This document shows, one piece after another, positions 1 through 8,690 of a stretch of DNA of 64,000 nt. The DNA lies in the NCBI RefSeq assembly GCF_039534165.1, contig NZ_BAAAUX010000019.1, positions 62,001 to 126,000 of the forward strand. The letters run 5' to 3'. The first letter of the stretch is position 1; the number at the start of each line of letters is the position of its first letter. The stretch is from Saccharopolyspora_D taberi. Its GTDB lineage: Bacteria > Actinomycetota > Actinomycetes > Mycobacteriales > Pseudonocardiaceae. Under the pieces are notes generated by a model, which saw only the letters and a program-made list of their open reading frames with translations, was not told where the DNA came from and did not search any database. The translations under genes and the position numbers were made by a program.

Positions 1-598
1 CCGTGGCGCCGTTGGCGATGGCGACCTGTGCTGTGAGGTGGGCGCTGGCGCCGAAGCCGTAGATGCCCAGCCGGCCGCCCTCCGGGACACGTGCCCGCAG
101 CCACGCCCGGTAGCCGATCAAACCGGCGCACAGCAGGGGCGCCAGCTCTTCGTCGGAGTAGCCCGCAGGCAGGGAGTACGCGTACTCAGCGGGAACTGTC
201 GTGTATTCGGCGTATCCGCCGTCCGCGTCCCACCCGGTGTACTGCGAGTCCGGGCAGAGGTTCTCCTTCCCCGCCCGGCAGTACGCGCAAACACCGCAGG
301 TGCGGCGCAACCAGGCGATCCCGACGCGGTCACCGCAGGCGACCCCGGCCACCTCCGGCCCCCGCTCCACCACCTCGCCGACGACCTCGTGGCCCGGGAC
401 CACTCCTGCCTTGTGGGTGGGAAGGTCACCTTCGACGACATGCAGATCGGTCCGGCAAACCCCGCACACCGCCACCCGCACGACGAGTTCGTCAGGAGCC
501 GGTGCCGGTACCGGGAGAGCGCGCAGCGACAGCGGCGTGCGGCCCAGCGGGCCGGGCTTCTCCGCTCGCCACGCCCTCATCGTCGCCGTTGCGGCCAT
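1..598 (-). CDS. zinc-dependent alcohol dehydrogenase, AdhA-like (C-terminus beyond the window)
   Basis: This is a medium-chain zinc-dependent alcohol dehydrogenase, which would interconvert alcohols and aldehydes with NAD(P). The visible N-terminal two thirds contains CGVCRTDLHVVEGD with the catalytic zinc Cys, GHEVVGEV, a structural-zinc four-Cys region (TCGVCAYCRAGKENLC) and the start of the Rossmann domain (GIYGFGASAHL). The gene runs off the left edge, so length and stop are unknown. The start at 598 (MAATATMRAW) lies 4 bases after the stress-protein stop; a start at 580 (MRAW) is also possible. It is co-transcribed with the upstream universal stress protein, an arrangement that fits a hypoxia or redox-balancing role. 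Confidence 0.85.
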   Translation of the reverse strand, partial: MAATATMRAWRAEKPGPLGRTPLSLRALPVPAPAPDELVVRVAVCGVCRTDLHVVEGDLPTHKAGVVPGHEVVGEVVERGPEVAGVACGDRVGIAWLRRTCGVCAYCRAGKENLCPDSQYTGWDADGGYAEYTTVPAEYAYSLPAGYSDEELAPLLCAGLIGYRAWLRARVPEGGRLGIYGFGASAHLTAQVAIANGAT

Positions 599-602
599 GT
601 CG

Positions 603-1478
603 TCACCGGGCGACGATCACCGGGCACGGCGAGTGCTGCAGCAACTGCTGGCTCGTCGACCCCAGCAGCAAACCGGTGAATCCGCCCCGTCCCCGGGCAC
701 CGACCACCACGAGCTGGGAAGCCCGCGCGTGCTGGAGCAGCGCCCGCGCGGGCTTGTCCTGGGCGACGAAGCGCTGCACCTCGACATCGGGGAAGTTCTC
801 GCTCCACCCCGCCATCAGCTCGGCCAGCCACCGCTCCTCGTCGGTCTGCGCGGTGTCCTGGTCCCCTCCCCACCACGCCTTGCCGTTGTTCACCGAAGGC
901 CAGGTGTGCACGACCCGCAGCACGACATGGCGCCGCAACGCGTGCTCGAACGCGAGGGTCAACGCCCTGTCACTGCCTGACGAACCGTCCACGCCGACGA
1001 CCACCGGGGCGTCGGGCAACGCCGTGTCAGGGCCGCGCACCACCGCGACCGGGCAGTGACCGTGCGCGCTCAGGGCCACCGCGATCGACCCGACGATCAC
1101 GCCGGTGAACCCGCCCAGACCGCGGCTTCCCACCACGACCAGTTGCGCGTCGCGGGACTGGTTGACCAGCACCGCACCCGCCTGCCCGGTGCGGATCTCG
1201 GTTTCCACCACGAGTTCGGGAGCCTGGCCCGCGGCGACGTCGGCGGCCTGCCGCAGCCATTGCTTCGCCTGCCGCTGGACCGCCGTCGCGTACGACTCGG
1301 GAAGCGGGACGGTCGGCAGCTCCGGGAGGTAGACCAACGAGAACACGTCGGCGAAGACCAGGTGCAGGTGCGCTTTCCTGCGCTGCGCCTCCGCCGCTGC
1401 CCACCGCACCGCGTGGAGTGCCGCCGACGACCCGTCGACACCCGTCACAACCGGTTTCGGAGGTGCGTCGCTCACCAT
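603..1478 (-). CDS. universal stress protein, tandem UspA domains
   Basis: A 291-residue protein with two UspA domains. Each ends with the ATP-binding signature G-x2-G-x9-G-S (VGSRGLGGFTGVIVGS and VGARGRGGFTGLLLGS), so both domains should bind ATP, as in mycobacterial Rv2623. The start at 1478 (MVSDAPPK) is chosen because AAGGGAG lies at the right distance upstream; the open frame extends further but has no better ribosome site. It is the first gene of a two-gene unit with the alcohol dehydrogenase. A DosR-like box is found 54 to 69 bases upstream. Role inferred: stress or dormancy signalling. Confidence 0.9.
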   Translation of the reverse strand: MVSDAPPKPVVTGVDGSSAALHAVRWAAAEAQRRKAHLHLVFADVFSLVYLPELPTVPLPESYATAVQRQAKQWLRQAADVAAGQAPELVVETEIRTGQAGAVLVNQSRDAQLVVVGSRGLGGFTGVIVGSIAVALSAHGHCPVAVVRGPDTALPDAPVVVGVDGSSGSDRALTLAFEHALRRHVVLRVVHTWPSVNNGKAWWGGDQDTAQTDEERWLAELMAGWSENFPDVEVQRFVAQDKPARALLQHARASQLVVVGARGRGGFTGLLLGSTSQQLLQHSPCPVIVAR

Positions 1479-1531
1479 TGGCACTCCCTTCAAGCCCGAC
1501 GTCACGGTCCGTCGACCGGTGCCGCGGCAGC

Positions 1532-1547
1532 TAGGGCCGAGTGGCCT
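1532..1547 (-). promoter_or_regulatory. DosR-like box upstream of the universal stress protein
   Basis: Read on the minus strand the site is AGGCC-ACTC-GGCCCTA. The right half equals the GGCCCTA half of mycobacterial DosR boxes (GGGAC-N4-GGCCCT), the left half is degenerate and the 4-base spacing is conserved. It sits about 55 bases before the start codon, where an activator would act. No DosR gene is in the window, so the regulator is inferred. Confidence 0.4.
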
Positions 1548-1688
1548 TTTCCCGGGAAGCCGCGCCATTCCCGCTGCTTCCCGCGCCCAGCTCGATGCCG
1601 CGATCCCGGCGTGCGCGGCTTCCAGCCAGGCCGGCCAGCCCCAGCGCCTCCTGCCCGGTGCTCACCCACTGGGCATGCACGGCTGGCG

Positions 1689-2528
1689 CTAGCGCCGCGC
1701 GCAACTGGCCGCGTGATCCGGTACGTAGTGGTGGTGCCCCCGGGGCGGTTGCGCGTAGTCGTCCGATCGCGGTGCGGAAGGCAGGTCGAAGACCGGGCGT
1801 GGCACCTCGTGGTACGGCACCGTCGACAACAGGTGCGCGATCATGTTCAGCCGCGCGCGCCGCTTGTCCTCGCTTTCGACCAGGTACCAAGGAGATTCCG
1901 CGGTGTCGGTGGCCGCCAGCATCTCGTCCCGCGCGTCCGAGTACTCCTGCCAGCGGGCCATCGACTCCACGTCCATCCGGGACAGCTTCCACCGCCGCAT
2001 CGGGTCCTCGCTGCGCCTGCGCAGACGCCGTTCCTGCTCGGCCCGGCTCACCGAGAACCAGTACTTGCGCAGCAGCAGGCCGTCGTCGACCAGCAGCCGC
2101 TCGAACACCGGGCACTGCCGCAGGAACCGCTGGTGCTCGTCCTCGCTGCAGAAGCCCATGACGTGTTCCACGCCCGCGCGGTTGTACCAGCTCCGGTCGA
2201 ACAGCACGATCTCGCCCGCGGCGGGCAGTTGCGCGACGTAGCGCTGGAAGTACCACTGCGTGCGCTCCCGCTCCGTCGGTACCGGCAAGGCGACGATGCG
2301 CGCCACGCGCGGATTGAGGTACTCGGAGACGCGTTTGATCGTGCTGCCCTTGCCCGCCGCGTCGCGGCCCTCGAACACCACGGCCAGCCGGGCGCCCTCG
2401 TCGCGGACCCACTCCTGCAGCTTGACCAGTTCCGCCTGCAAGCGGAACAGCTCCTTCTCGTAAACCGCCCGCGGCAGCCGTTCCCGGACGACCTCCTCGG
2501 TCCGGTCCGGCTCAGTGCTGCCAGTCAT
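1689..2528 (-). CDS. ppk2: polyphosphate kinase 2 family protein
   Basis: A 279-residue PPK2 enzyme, which transfers phosphate between polyphosphate and nucleotides. Walker A is at residues 54-62 (GRDAAGKGS), Walker B around 108-118 (VLFDRSWYNRA), and the lid is basic (about 168-183, RRRSEDPMRRWKLS). The length matches single-domain PPK2 proteins. The gene is monocistronic, divergent from hsp20 and separated from it by 172 bases holding two DosR-like boxes. Neighbours point to energy storage or nucleotide recycling during stress. The direction of the reaction (NDP or NMP phosphorylation) cannot be read from sequence alone. Confidence 0.93.
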   Translation of the reverse strand: MTGSTEPDRTEEVVRERLPRAVYEKELFRLQAELVKLQEWVRDEGARLAVVFEGRDAAGKGSTIKRVSEYLNPRVARIVALPVPTERERTQWYFQRYVAQLPAAGEIVLFDRSWYNRAGVEHVMGFCSEDEHQRFLRQCPVFERLLVDDGLLLRKYWFSVSRAEQERRLRRRSEDPMRRWKLSRMDVESMARWQEYSDARDEMLAATDTAESPWYLVESEDKRRARLNMIAHLLSTVPYHEVPRPVFDLPSAPRSDDYAQPPRGHHHYVPDHAASCARR

Positions 2529-2566
2529 GACCGCCGCCCTCCCACACCGACGTCACCGTCCATGAT

Positions 2567-2580
2567 GGGCGTCCGGTCCC
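2567..2580. promoter_or_regulatory. DosR-like box before ppk2
   Basis: GGGCG-TCCG-GTCCC: one half matches the DosR consensus GGGAC-N4-GTCCC exactly and the other is one or two bases off, with the canonical 4-base spacer. It lies 39 bases upstream of the ppk2 start. The intergenic region is shared with hsp20. Confidence 0.4.
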
Positions 2581-2631
2581 GGGCGGTCACGCCCGGTTTC
2601 GAGCCCGCCTCGGGACGGGTACGTGCCAGGT

Positions 2632-2645
2632 GGGACGGACCGCCC
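2632..2645. promoter_or_regulatory. DosR-like box before hsp20
   Basis: GGGAC-GGAC-CGCCC: a perfect left half-site, correct spacing and a near match on the right. It lies 56 bases before the hsp20 start. In mycobacteria the orthologous gene hspX is the classical DosR target. Confidence 0.45.
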
Positions 2646-2700
2646 GCCGGCTGTCCGCCACCAGTACATGCGCTGGGGACAAACCACCGGGAGGAACACG

Positions 2701-3108
2701 ATGACCAGCTTGCGGCCCCGATCGGGCATGGGAATTCCGGATCTGTTCCGGATGTTCGAGGGCGAGTGGCCGTTCGGCGAGCACCACTCGATGCGGATGG
2801 AGACGTTCACCGACGAGGGCGCCTTCGTCGTCCGATGCGAACTGCCGGGGGTGAACCCCGACGAGGACATCCACATCAACGTCGAAGGCAACCAGCTCAA
2901 GATCGACGCCGAGCGCAGGCACGAGGAGCGGGCCGAACGCTACAGCGAGTTCTACTACGGCTCCCTCAGCCGCACGATGCTGCTGCCCGCGAGCTGCAAC
3001 ACCGACGACATCAACGCCGAGTACGAGAACGGCGTCCTGACCATCCGCATCCCGCGCCGGGAGACCGAGGTGAGCAGGGAGATCCCGGTCGCCCGCAAGG
3101 GAAAGTGA
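2701..3108 (+). CDS. Hsp20 / alpha-crystallin small heat-shock protein
   Basis: A 135-residue small heat-shock protein, an ATP-independent holdase chaperone. The alpha-crystallin domain spans roughly residues 30-125, with FVVRCELPGVNPDEDI, an NQLKIDAER strand and the C-terminal ENGVLTIRIP motif typical of the family. The start at 2701 follows GGGAGGAACACG; a longer open frame upstream lacks a ribosome site. It resembles mycobacterial HspX. It is divergent from ppk2 and convergent with the membrane protease gene; the two convergent genes end within a perfect palindrome (3116-3129). Confidence 0.93.
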   Translation: MTSLRPRSGMGIPDLFRMFEGEWPFGEHHSMRMETFTDEGAFVVRCELPGVNPDEDIHINVEGNQLKIDAERRHEERAERYSEFYYGSLSRTMLLPASCNTDDINAEYENGVLTIRIPRRETEVSREIPVARKGK

Positions 3109-3115
3109 CCTCGCG

Positions 3116-3129
3116 CCGGTGATCACCGG
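3116..3129. terminator. palindrome between convergent hsp20 and protease genes
   Basis: CCGGTGATCACCGG is a perfect 14-base palindrome in the 14-base gap between two convergent stop codons; it overlaps the protease stop. It could act as a short two-way terminator stem, but there is no U-tract or loop. Confidence 0.3.
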
Positions 3130-4319
3130 TCCTGCCCGGGGTACCACCAACCCGAGGGCGGCGGCTCGGGGCTGCTCCCGCCGGGACCGGTGTCGCCGGG
3201 CAGGCCGATCCCGCGGTCGGCGACCACGCGGCTGATGTCCGACGGCGAGACGATGCCGACCAGCTCTCCGTCCCGCAGCACCACCAGGCGCCCGTCCTCG
3301 GTGGTGGACAGGCGCGGGAGGACCTCCGCCAGCGGTTCTTCCGCGCCTGCAGCGGGAACGCGGTCCGCCGCGCGGGCGACCTCGCCGACCGTCGTGTGCT
3401 CGCGCTCCTGGCGGGGAACGCCGCGCAGACGTCCGAGCGTGACCAGGCCGGCGAAACGTCCCGCGTCGTCGAGCAGCGGGAAGGTCGAGTGCCGGCTTTG
3501 CAGGGCGACGTCCTGGAGGAACCGTTCCACGGTGAGCCGCCCGTCGGCCGTTTCGACCGGGCTGGACATGACGTCCCGCACCCGGACCCCGGCCAACGCG
3601 ATGCGGACCTTCGCCTGCTGTTCCTCGGCGCCGGCGACGCTGGCGAGGAACCAGCCCAGTAGCACCCACCACAGCCCTCCGGCGCCACGGGCAAGCAGTT
3701 CCACGAACCCGAGCGCGACGAGCAGGAAGCCCAGCCCGCGTCCTGCCCGCGCCGACCACACCGCGGCGCGGTACCGGTCTCCGCTCCACATCCACAGCAC
3801 GGCGCGCAGCACCCGCCCGCCGTCCAGCGGCGCGGCGGGAACCATGTTGAACACCGCGATCACCAGGTTCAGCGCCGTGAGGTACCCGAGCACCGCGATG
3901 CCGAGCGCGTCGCCCGAGAGCAGGCCGCCCGCCAGTGCCGCGACGCCGAACAGCACGGCCATGACGAGGCTCGCGACCGGGCCCACCACCGCGATCCGCA
4001 GCTCTCGGCCGGGGGTTGCGGCTTCGCCGCGCAGCCGGGCCACGCCGCCGAGCAGCCACAGGGTGATGCCGTCCACCTCCACCCCGTTGCGCCTCGCCAC
4101 GACCGCGTGCGACAGCTCGTGCGCCAGCAGCGAGACGACCAGCAGCACCGCGGCCACGACCCCGCCGAGCACGTAGCCGACCGGGGAATGCCCCGGGTAC
4201 GCCCGCGGGAGCTGGTACCCGGCCAGCCCGATGATCACCAGCACGACGATGCCGACGACGCTCCAGTGCAGGCCGATCCGCACCCCTGCGACGGTGCCGA
4301 GCGGGACGGTGGCCTTCAC
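3123..4319 (-). CDS. site-2 protease family membrane metalloprotease with CBS pair (Rip3-like)
   Basis: A 398-residue intramembrane zinc protease. HELSH (the HExxH zinc motif) is at residues 67-71, and LDGG at 165-168 supplies the third ligand region (NMVPAAPLDGG). There are about six hydrophobic segments in the first 235 residues, then two CBS domains (about 250-370) and a Pro/Gly-rich tail ending GWWYPGQDR. The architecture equals mycobacterial Rip3 (Rv2625c), a DosR-regulon member. The start lies 11 bases downstream of a universal stress protein stop, so they form one transcript. Substrate unknown; the CBS pair suggests control by adenine nucleotides. Confidence 0.9.
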   Translation of the reverse strand: MKATVPLGTVAGVRIGLHWSVVGIVVLVIIGLAGYQLPRAYPGHSPVGYVLGGVVAAVLLVVSLLAHELSHAVVARRNGVEVDGITLWLLGGVARLRGEAATPGRELRIAVVGPVASLVMAVLFGVAALAGGLLSGDALGIAVLGYLTALNLVIAVFNMVPAAPLDGGRVLRAVLWMWSGDRYRAAVWSARAGRGLGFLLVALGFVELLARGAGGLWWVLLGWFLASVAGAEEQQAKVRIALAGVRVRDVMSSPVETADGRLTVERFLQDVALQSRHSTFPLLDDAGRFAGLVTLGRLRGVPRQEREHTTVGEVARAADRVPAAGAEEPLAEVLPRLSTTEDGRLVVLRDGELVGIVSPSDISRVVADRGIGLPGDTGPGGSSPEPPPSGWWYPGQDR

Positions 4320-4329
4320 CGCGGCCTCG

Positions 4330-5220
4330 TCAGCGACCGGCGGGGATGACGGCGACCGGGCAGGGCGCGTGGTGCACCACGGCGTGGCTCACCGAGCCGA
4401 GCAGCAACCGGCGGACCCGTCCGCGGCCGTGGCTGCCGACGACCAGCAGGCTCGCGCCTTCGGCTTCCTCCACCAGCGTGTGCGCCGCCTGCGCGGCGGA
4501 GACGGCACGCCGCACCGTCACGTCCGGGTACTGCTCGGCCCATCCGGCCAAGGACCGGGAGAGCAGTTCGAGCGCGTCGTCGCGCATCTCGGTCCACGGC
4601 ACCTCCCAATGCTGAACCCGCGCGTACGGATCGAGCGGGGCGTCGCTCCACGAGTGCGCGGCCACCAGGACCGCCTCGTGGCGGGAGGCGAAGTCGAACG
4701 CGAACTGGACGGCCTTCTCGCTGACCGCCGAACCGTCCACGCCCACCACGACAGGACCGGTGCCCGGCTCGGGTCCGCGTCCCCGCACGACGACCACCGG
4801 GGCGCCCGAGCCGCGCGCCAGCAGCTCCGCCGCGGTCGATCCCAGGTGACTGGCCACGCCACCAGCACCCACCGCCCCCAGCACCAGCAGCGCGGCGTCC
4901 TGCGCGGTCGCGGCCAGCACCTCGCTCGGATCCCCGAAGGGCAGCTCGCTGCCGATGTCGAGACCCGGGCCGATCTCCCGGCAGCCTTCGACCAGCACTG
5001 CCAGCTCGCGGCGCAGGGCCTGCTGGAGCGGCTCCACGACCTCCTCCTGGGCAGGCACCGTCACCGGGACCCGCTCGGAGAAGGGCCAGACGAAGACGTG
5101 CACCAGCAGCAGCCTGCGATGCCGGCTCGCCGCCTCCCGAGCGGCCCACCACACCGCCCTGCGCGACGCGTCCGACAGGTCGTAGCCGACGACGACCGCG
5201 TCACGCCCCATGCCAGCCAT
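4330..5220 (-). CDS. universal stress protein, tandem UspA domains
   Basis: A 296-residue two-domain UspA protein. Both domains start with a VVVGYD / VVVGVDGS strand. The ATP motif is present in domain 1 (LGAVGAGGVASHLGS) and domain 2 (VGSHGRGRVRRLLLGS). It is the promoter-proximal gene of a two-gene unit with the Rip3-like protease. The start at 5220 is preceded by AGGAGGTGGATCC on the coding strand, a strong ribosome site. Confidence 0.9.
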   Translation of the reverse strand: MAGMGRDAVVVGYDLSDASRRAVWWAAREAASRHRRLLLVHVFVWPFSERVPVTVPAQEEVVEPLQQALRRELAVLVEGCREIGPGLDIGSELPFGDPSEVLAATAQDAALLVLGAVGAGGVASHLGSTAAELLARGSGAPVVVVRGRGPEPGTGPVVVGVDGSAVSEKAVQFAFDFASRHEAVLVAAHSWSDAPLDPYARVQHWEVPWTEMRDDALELLSRSLAGWAEQYPDVTVRRAVSAAQAAHTLVEEAEGASLLVVGSHGRGRVRRLLLGSVSHAVVHHAPCPVAVIPAGR

Positions 5221-5369
5221 CGTGGATCCACCTCCTGCTTGTCCATGGTGAACCGCATGCGGCTGCGCGTCAGATCCGCGACCGCCGATCCCGCTGCCAC
5301 GGCTCCCGGCGGGCGCGGCAGGTGGCCGGTCGGCGATCCCTCCGGCACCGCGTCGAAAAGCGCTCGTGC

Positions 5370-5885
5370 TCAGCCCAGCGCCGGATCACCGGCCACCGAG
5401 GTCTCTCCCCCGCCCGCGGTCCCGCCCCCGATCTCCATGCCGGCAGGCACGATCACCACCGGGCACCGCGCCTTGTGAGCGCACCGCAGCGCGGTGCTGC
5501 CCAACGCCCCGGTGAACCGGCCGTGCCCGGAGCTGCCCAGGACCAGCATCGCCGCGTCAGCGGCCTTCCGGACCAGGACCTCGGCGGCATGTCCTTCGAC
5601 CAGTTCCGCCTGGACCTCGGGCTCGGCCTCCCCCGCCAGCGACTCGCGGACGACGCGCATCAACTCCTCGCGGTGCTTCTGCCGGATCTCGTACGGCGCC
5701 AGCTCCGGATGCAGCAGCAGCGGCGCGGGACCGGACATGACGGCGTGCGATTCCCAGACCATGACGACCCGCACCGGGACGGACCGGCGCCGAGCCTCCG
5801 CCAGCGCCCAGCGCAGAGCGCGCGAGCTGGCGTCGGATCCGTCGATGCCGACGACGAGCGGGCCGAATCCGGTCACGGCGATCAC
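5370..5885 (-). CDS. universal stress protein, single UspA domain
   Basis: A 171-residue protein with one UspA domain (VVGIDGSDASSRAL near the N-terminus, LGSSGHGRFTGALGS as ATP-binding signature) and a Gly/Thr-rich tail of about 20 residues. It lies 12 bases downstream of the Rv1733c-like gene on the same strand and is probably co-transcribed with it. Family members dimerise and many bind ATP. Confidence 0.88.
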   Translation of the reverse strand: MIAVTGFGPLVVGIDGSDASSRALRWALAEARRRSVPVRVVMVWESHAVMSGPAPLLLHPELAPYEIRQKHREELMRVVRESLAGEAEPEVQAELVEGHAAEVLVRKAADAAMLVLGSSGHGRFTGALGSTALRCAHKARCPVVIVPAGMEIGGGTAGGGETSVAGDPALG

Positions 5886-5897
5886 CTCGCGTTCCGG

Positions 5898-6512
5898 TCA
5901 CTGCAGCCGCCGGGTCCACGTCGGTTCGACGACATCCCACTCCCGTTCCCAGTTCCTGCTGGCGGCGGCCTCGGCTGCCCAGCGGACGAGTGCAATCAGC
6001 GCCGCACATCCGGTCACCAGGACCAGCCACCCGGCCACGCCGTTCGTCCAGGCCGACACGACGACCTGATCGGCGGTCCGCGGTGGTCCGGTGACCCGGT
6101 CCTGGTCGTCGACCCACAGCGGCACCCGGGCACCGGCCACGGTGTTCACGCCGACCTCGACCGGTTCCGACCTGGGTGAGCCGTCCCGGCCCTGCCACGA
6201 GACGAGCGCCCAGATCTGCTCGGGCTGGGCGCTGTGCGGACCGGACGCGGCCTCGCGCAACTCGACCGGCCCGGTCGCGACCGCCTGCACCTCGTGCCTG
6301 CTGGCCGCTTCCCGCGCGGCCACGGCCAGTTCCCACTCGTAGCTCATGCTCGCCCAGGTGGCCGCGAACGGGACAGCCAGCAGCCCGGCCACGACGAGTG
6401 CGACGGTCAGCCACGCCACCAACCGGTCGGCGCCTCGCCGCAACGGGTTGCCCGCCGCGCCCAGCGCGTGGCCGAGCCAGCAGGTATGGGCCCACAACCA
6501 TCCGCGCCGCAT
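5898..6512 (-). CDS. Rv1733c-family membrane protein
   Basis: A 204-residue protein with the layout of mycobacterial Rv1733c: an N-terminal NPLRRGADRL segment followed by a transmembrane helix (about 35-55), a central extracytoplasmic domain with a PLWVDDQDRVTGPP segment, and a second helix near 160-182. Rv1733c belongs to the DosR dormancy regulon and its function is unknown. The start at 6512 (MRRGWLW) is preferred over 6590 because GGGGAG lies 7 bases upstream. Co-transcribed with the single-domain stress protein. Confidence 0.8.
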   Translation of the reverse strand: MRRGWLWAHTCWLGHALGAAGNPLRRGADRLVAWLTVALVVAGLLAVPFAATWASMSYEWELAVAAREAASRHEVQAVATGPVELREAASGPHSAQPEQIWALVSWQGRDGSPRSEPVEVGVNTVAGARVPLWVDDQDRVTGPPRTADQVVVSAWTNGVAGWLVLVTGCAALIALVRWAAEAAASRNWEREWDVVEPTWTRRLQ

Positions 6513-6877
6513 CCGCTCGCTCCCCGAACACTCGTAGTTCAAGGTCCACAGTGCGCGGCGGTTCCCTGGGCACACAGGGCATTTCGTCATCGCGTTCGAC
6601 TCCGCACCGCCGGCCGCGCCCCACGAACATGGACTCGTCTCGTCCGCCGAGCTAGAGTTGATCCCCGGCGGGGCCTCTGCGGCAGCCCGGACGCGACGTT
6701 CGGGGAGAAGCCGGTCTCGTCGTCTCGATGGCCCAGATGCTGGCCGTCGACATCCCTCTCGGCCAGGAATCCCGGTCGGCATCCGATTCGCGTTCGGCCA
6801 CACCGAAGCCGCGCGACATCGCCACGGCCCGTTGGAACCGTGGCCTCCCACGCTGTCCACGAAAGGAAGCACACGAC
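6513..6877. other. intergenic region between divergent Rv1733c-like and DinB genes
   Basis: 365 bases that must hold two divergent promoters. It contains an imperfect inverted repeat CTGGCC...GGCCAG near 6738-6765 and a poor DosR-like element near 6835. I see no convincing gene in it. Confidence 0.4.
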
Positions 6878-7378
6878 ATGAAGGTCCCGACTCGCATCAC
6901 CGACTGCCCCGAGCGTCAGATGCTCGAATACATCCTCGACCACACCCGGGCCGAACTGATCGGCACGGTCCGCGGCCTCTCCGAAACGCAGGCCCGCCGC
7001 CGTCTCGTCCCGTCCATGACGACGTCGATCGGACTGCTCAAGCACGCCGCGTTCGCGGAAAGGAAGTGGTTCCAGCACATCCTGGGAGGGTTGCCGGAGT
7101 CCGAATGCGACGGTGCGATGGTCGGCGAGGCCAGTTTCCTGGTCAGCGACGACGAAACGGTCGCCGACGTGATCGCCGAGTTCGAGCGCGCAAGCGACCG
7201 CGCACGAACGATCGCCGCGGAGGTCGACCTCGACGCCACCCGGCAGCACCCTTCCGTCGGCACCGTCAGCCTGCGCTGGATCTACCTGCTCATGATCCAG
7301 GAATTCGCCCGCCACGCAGGCCACAGCGACATCCTGCGTGAGCAGACCGAAGCCACCCGCCACCCCCGGTCAAGCTGA
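6878..7378 (+). CDS. DinB family protein (DUF664 type)
   Basis: A 166-residue four-helix-bundle DinB/DUF664 protein. The metal-binding His pattern is present: an early D-H pair (YILDHTRAEL, about residue 22), KHAA in the middle (about 50) and RHAGHSDILRE near the C-terminus. Such proteins are putative metal-dependent thiol transferases or hydrolases. The start is taken at 6878 after GAAAGGAAG. The 3' end overlaps the convergent SHOCT gene by 9 bases. Function uncertain. Confidence 0.85.
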   Translation: MKVPTRITDCPERQMLEYILDHTRAELIGTVRGLSETQARRRLVPSMTTSIGLLKHAAFAERKWFQHILGGLPESECDGAMVGEASFLVSDDETVADVIAEFERASDRARTIAAEVDLDATRQHPSVGTVSLRWIYLLMIQEFARHAGHSDILREQTEATRHPRSS

Positions 7379-7630
7379 TCGGCCGCGCCGCCGCTCCGAC
7401 AGAGCGCGCAGGCGTCCGCGGTACTCCTCCTCGTCGATCTCGCCGCGTGCGAACCGCTCGGCCAGCAGCGCCTCGGCCGACTCGGTTCCCCGATCGGCCC
7501 GGCCCGTGCGGCCCAGGTACCGCACCAACGCGATGATCGCCACGAGGATCAGAGCCCAGAACAGCAGCATGCTCACCGACATGAACACGAATCCCCACGG
7601 GCCCGCGTCATCGCCGTCCCAGTAGTGCAT
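7370..7630 (-). CDS. small membrane protein with SHOCT domain
   Basis: An 86-residue protein with one transmembrane helix (about 12-35) followed by a C-terminal SHOCT domain (LLAERFARGEIDEEEYRGRLRAL), a short motif found at the ends of many bacterial membrane proteins. The start at MHYWDGD fits the family. Its stop overlaps the convergent DinB gene. Function unknown. Confidence 0.8.
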   Translation of the reverse strand: MHYWDGDDAGPWGFVFMSVSMLLFWALILVAIIALVRYLGRTGRADRGTESAEALLAERFARGEIDEEEYRGRLRALSERRRGRSA

Positions 7631-7739
7631 CGCCCACCCCCTCGGCTTCCAACACCGACCCTCACCTCGGCGATGCGGCCGAGGATAGAGGAGATGGTCA
7701 CCAGGCCATGAATGCGCACGTCCACCGGCCGCCCGGCAG

Positions 7740-7754
7740 AGGACCTTCGGCCCC
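7740..7754 (+). promoter_or_regulatory. DosR-like box before a universal stress protein
   Basis: AGGAC-CTTC-GGCCCC differs from the mycobacterial type site GGGAC-TTTC-GGCCCT at only three positions and keeps the spacing. It lies 43 bases before the start codon at 7798. It is the best of the boxes in this island. Confidence 0.55.
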
Positions 7755-7797
7755 AGCGCGGTCTGCGCCGCGGAGCCGAGCCGCCCATCCTGTGCAC

Positions 7798-8667
7798 ATG
7801 GGTTCATCGCGAACAGGCGCTGTGGTGGCCGGGTACGACGGTTCGACGAGCTCGCGGCGTGCTCTGTGGTGGGCCGCCCTGGAAGCCGTCACACGCAACC
7901 AGCCGCTCGTGCTGGTCCACGCCTTCCCGGTCCCGGTATACGAGTCGGCCTACAGGGATCTGTCCAGCGAGGCGTTCACCTTCGAATCCTTGCGCGACAA
8001 CTCGGAACAGACGCTGGCGGCCGTCGCGTCCGAGTGCCGCCAGCGCATGCCGGGGCTGGACGTGCGAACCGAGGTGCGTTTGGGCCATCCCGCGACCGTG
8101 CTCGTCGACGCGTCCACCGATGCGAGCGTGCTCGTGCTTGGTCCCCCAGCGCTGAGCCGAGTACGGCGCGTGCTGCTGGGGTCGACCGCGGCCGAGGTCG
8201 CGCGCACGGCGCACGTGCCGGTCGTGTTCGTTCGGGGAGAACACGCTGAGGAGCCGGCACCCGCGATTCGCCGGGTCGTCGTGGGAGTCGACGGTTCGGC
8301 GTCCAATGCGCGAGCGGTCGAGTTCGCCTACGACTTCGCCGACCGGCACGGCGCCGGGCTCACCGCGATGCTCACCGAAGCACCGCCGGACGAGTGGGCG
8401 CCGGGCGACTCCGGCACCGTCGACGCCTGCCGGAAGGAACTGGCCGAAGCGCTGGCGGGATGGGCGCAGATCTACCCCGACGTCATGGTGCACGAGGTCG
8501 TGGAGCAGGCCGAGCGCGCGGCCGATGTGTTGCTGGGCGTGGCATCCGAAGCCGACCTGCTAGTGGTCGGTACTCGTGGACGCGGCGTTGTCAGGTCCGG
8601 GCTGCTCGGCTCCGTCAGCCACACCGTGGTCCACTACGCCGAATGCCCGGTGGCCGTGGTGCGGTAG
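7798..8667 (+). CDS. universal stress protein, tandem UspA domains
   Basis: A 289-residue protein with two UspA domains. The second has an intact ATP motif (VGTRGRGVVRSGLLGS); in the first the glycines are partly lost (LGPPALSRVRRVLLGS), so only one domain may bind nucleotide. The start at 7798 (MGSSRTGAVVAGYDGS) is set by family alignment; the open frame continues 90 bases upstream through the DosR-like box and is unlikely to be translated. It is followed after 23 bases by the phosphoribosyltransferase. Confidence 0.88.
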   Translation: MGSSRTGAVVAGYDGSTSSRRALWWAALEAVTRNQPLVLVHAFPVPVYESAYRDLSSEAFTFESLRDNSEQTLAAVASECRQRMPGLDVRTEVRLGHPATVLVDASTDASVLVLGPPALSRVRRVLLGSTAAEVARTAHVPVVFVRGEHAEEPAPAIRRVVVGVDGSASNARAVEFAYDFADRHGAGLTAMLTEAPPDEWAPGDSGTVDACRKELAEALAGWAQIYPDVMVHEVVEQAERAADVLLGVASEADLLVVGTRGRGVVRSGLLGSVSHTVVHYAECPVAVVR

Positions 8668-8690
8668 CCGGCCGTGCGGAAGGGCAGGCG

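Noticed and set aside
6835..6850. DosR box before the DinB gene
   Set aside because: GGAACCGTGGCCTCCC has only one recognisable half-site, too poor to call.
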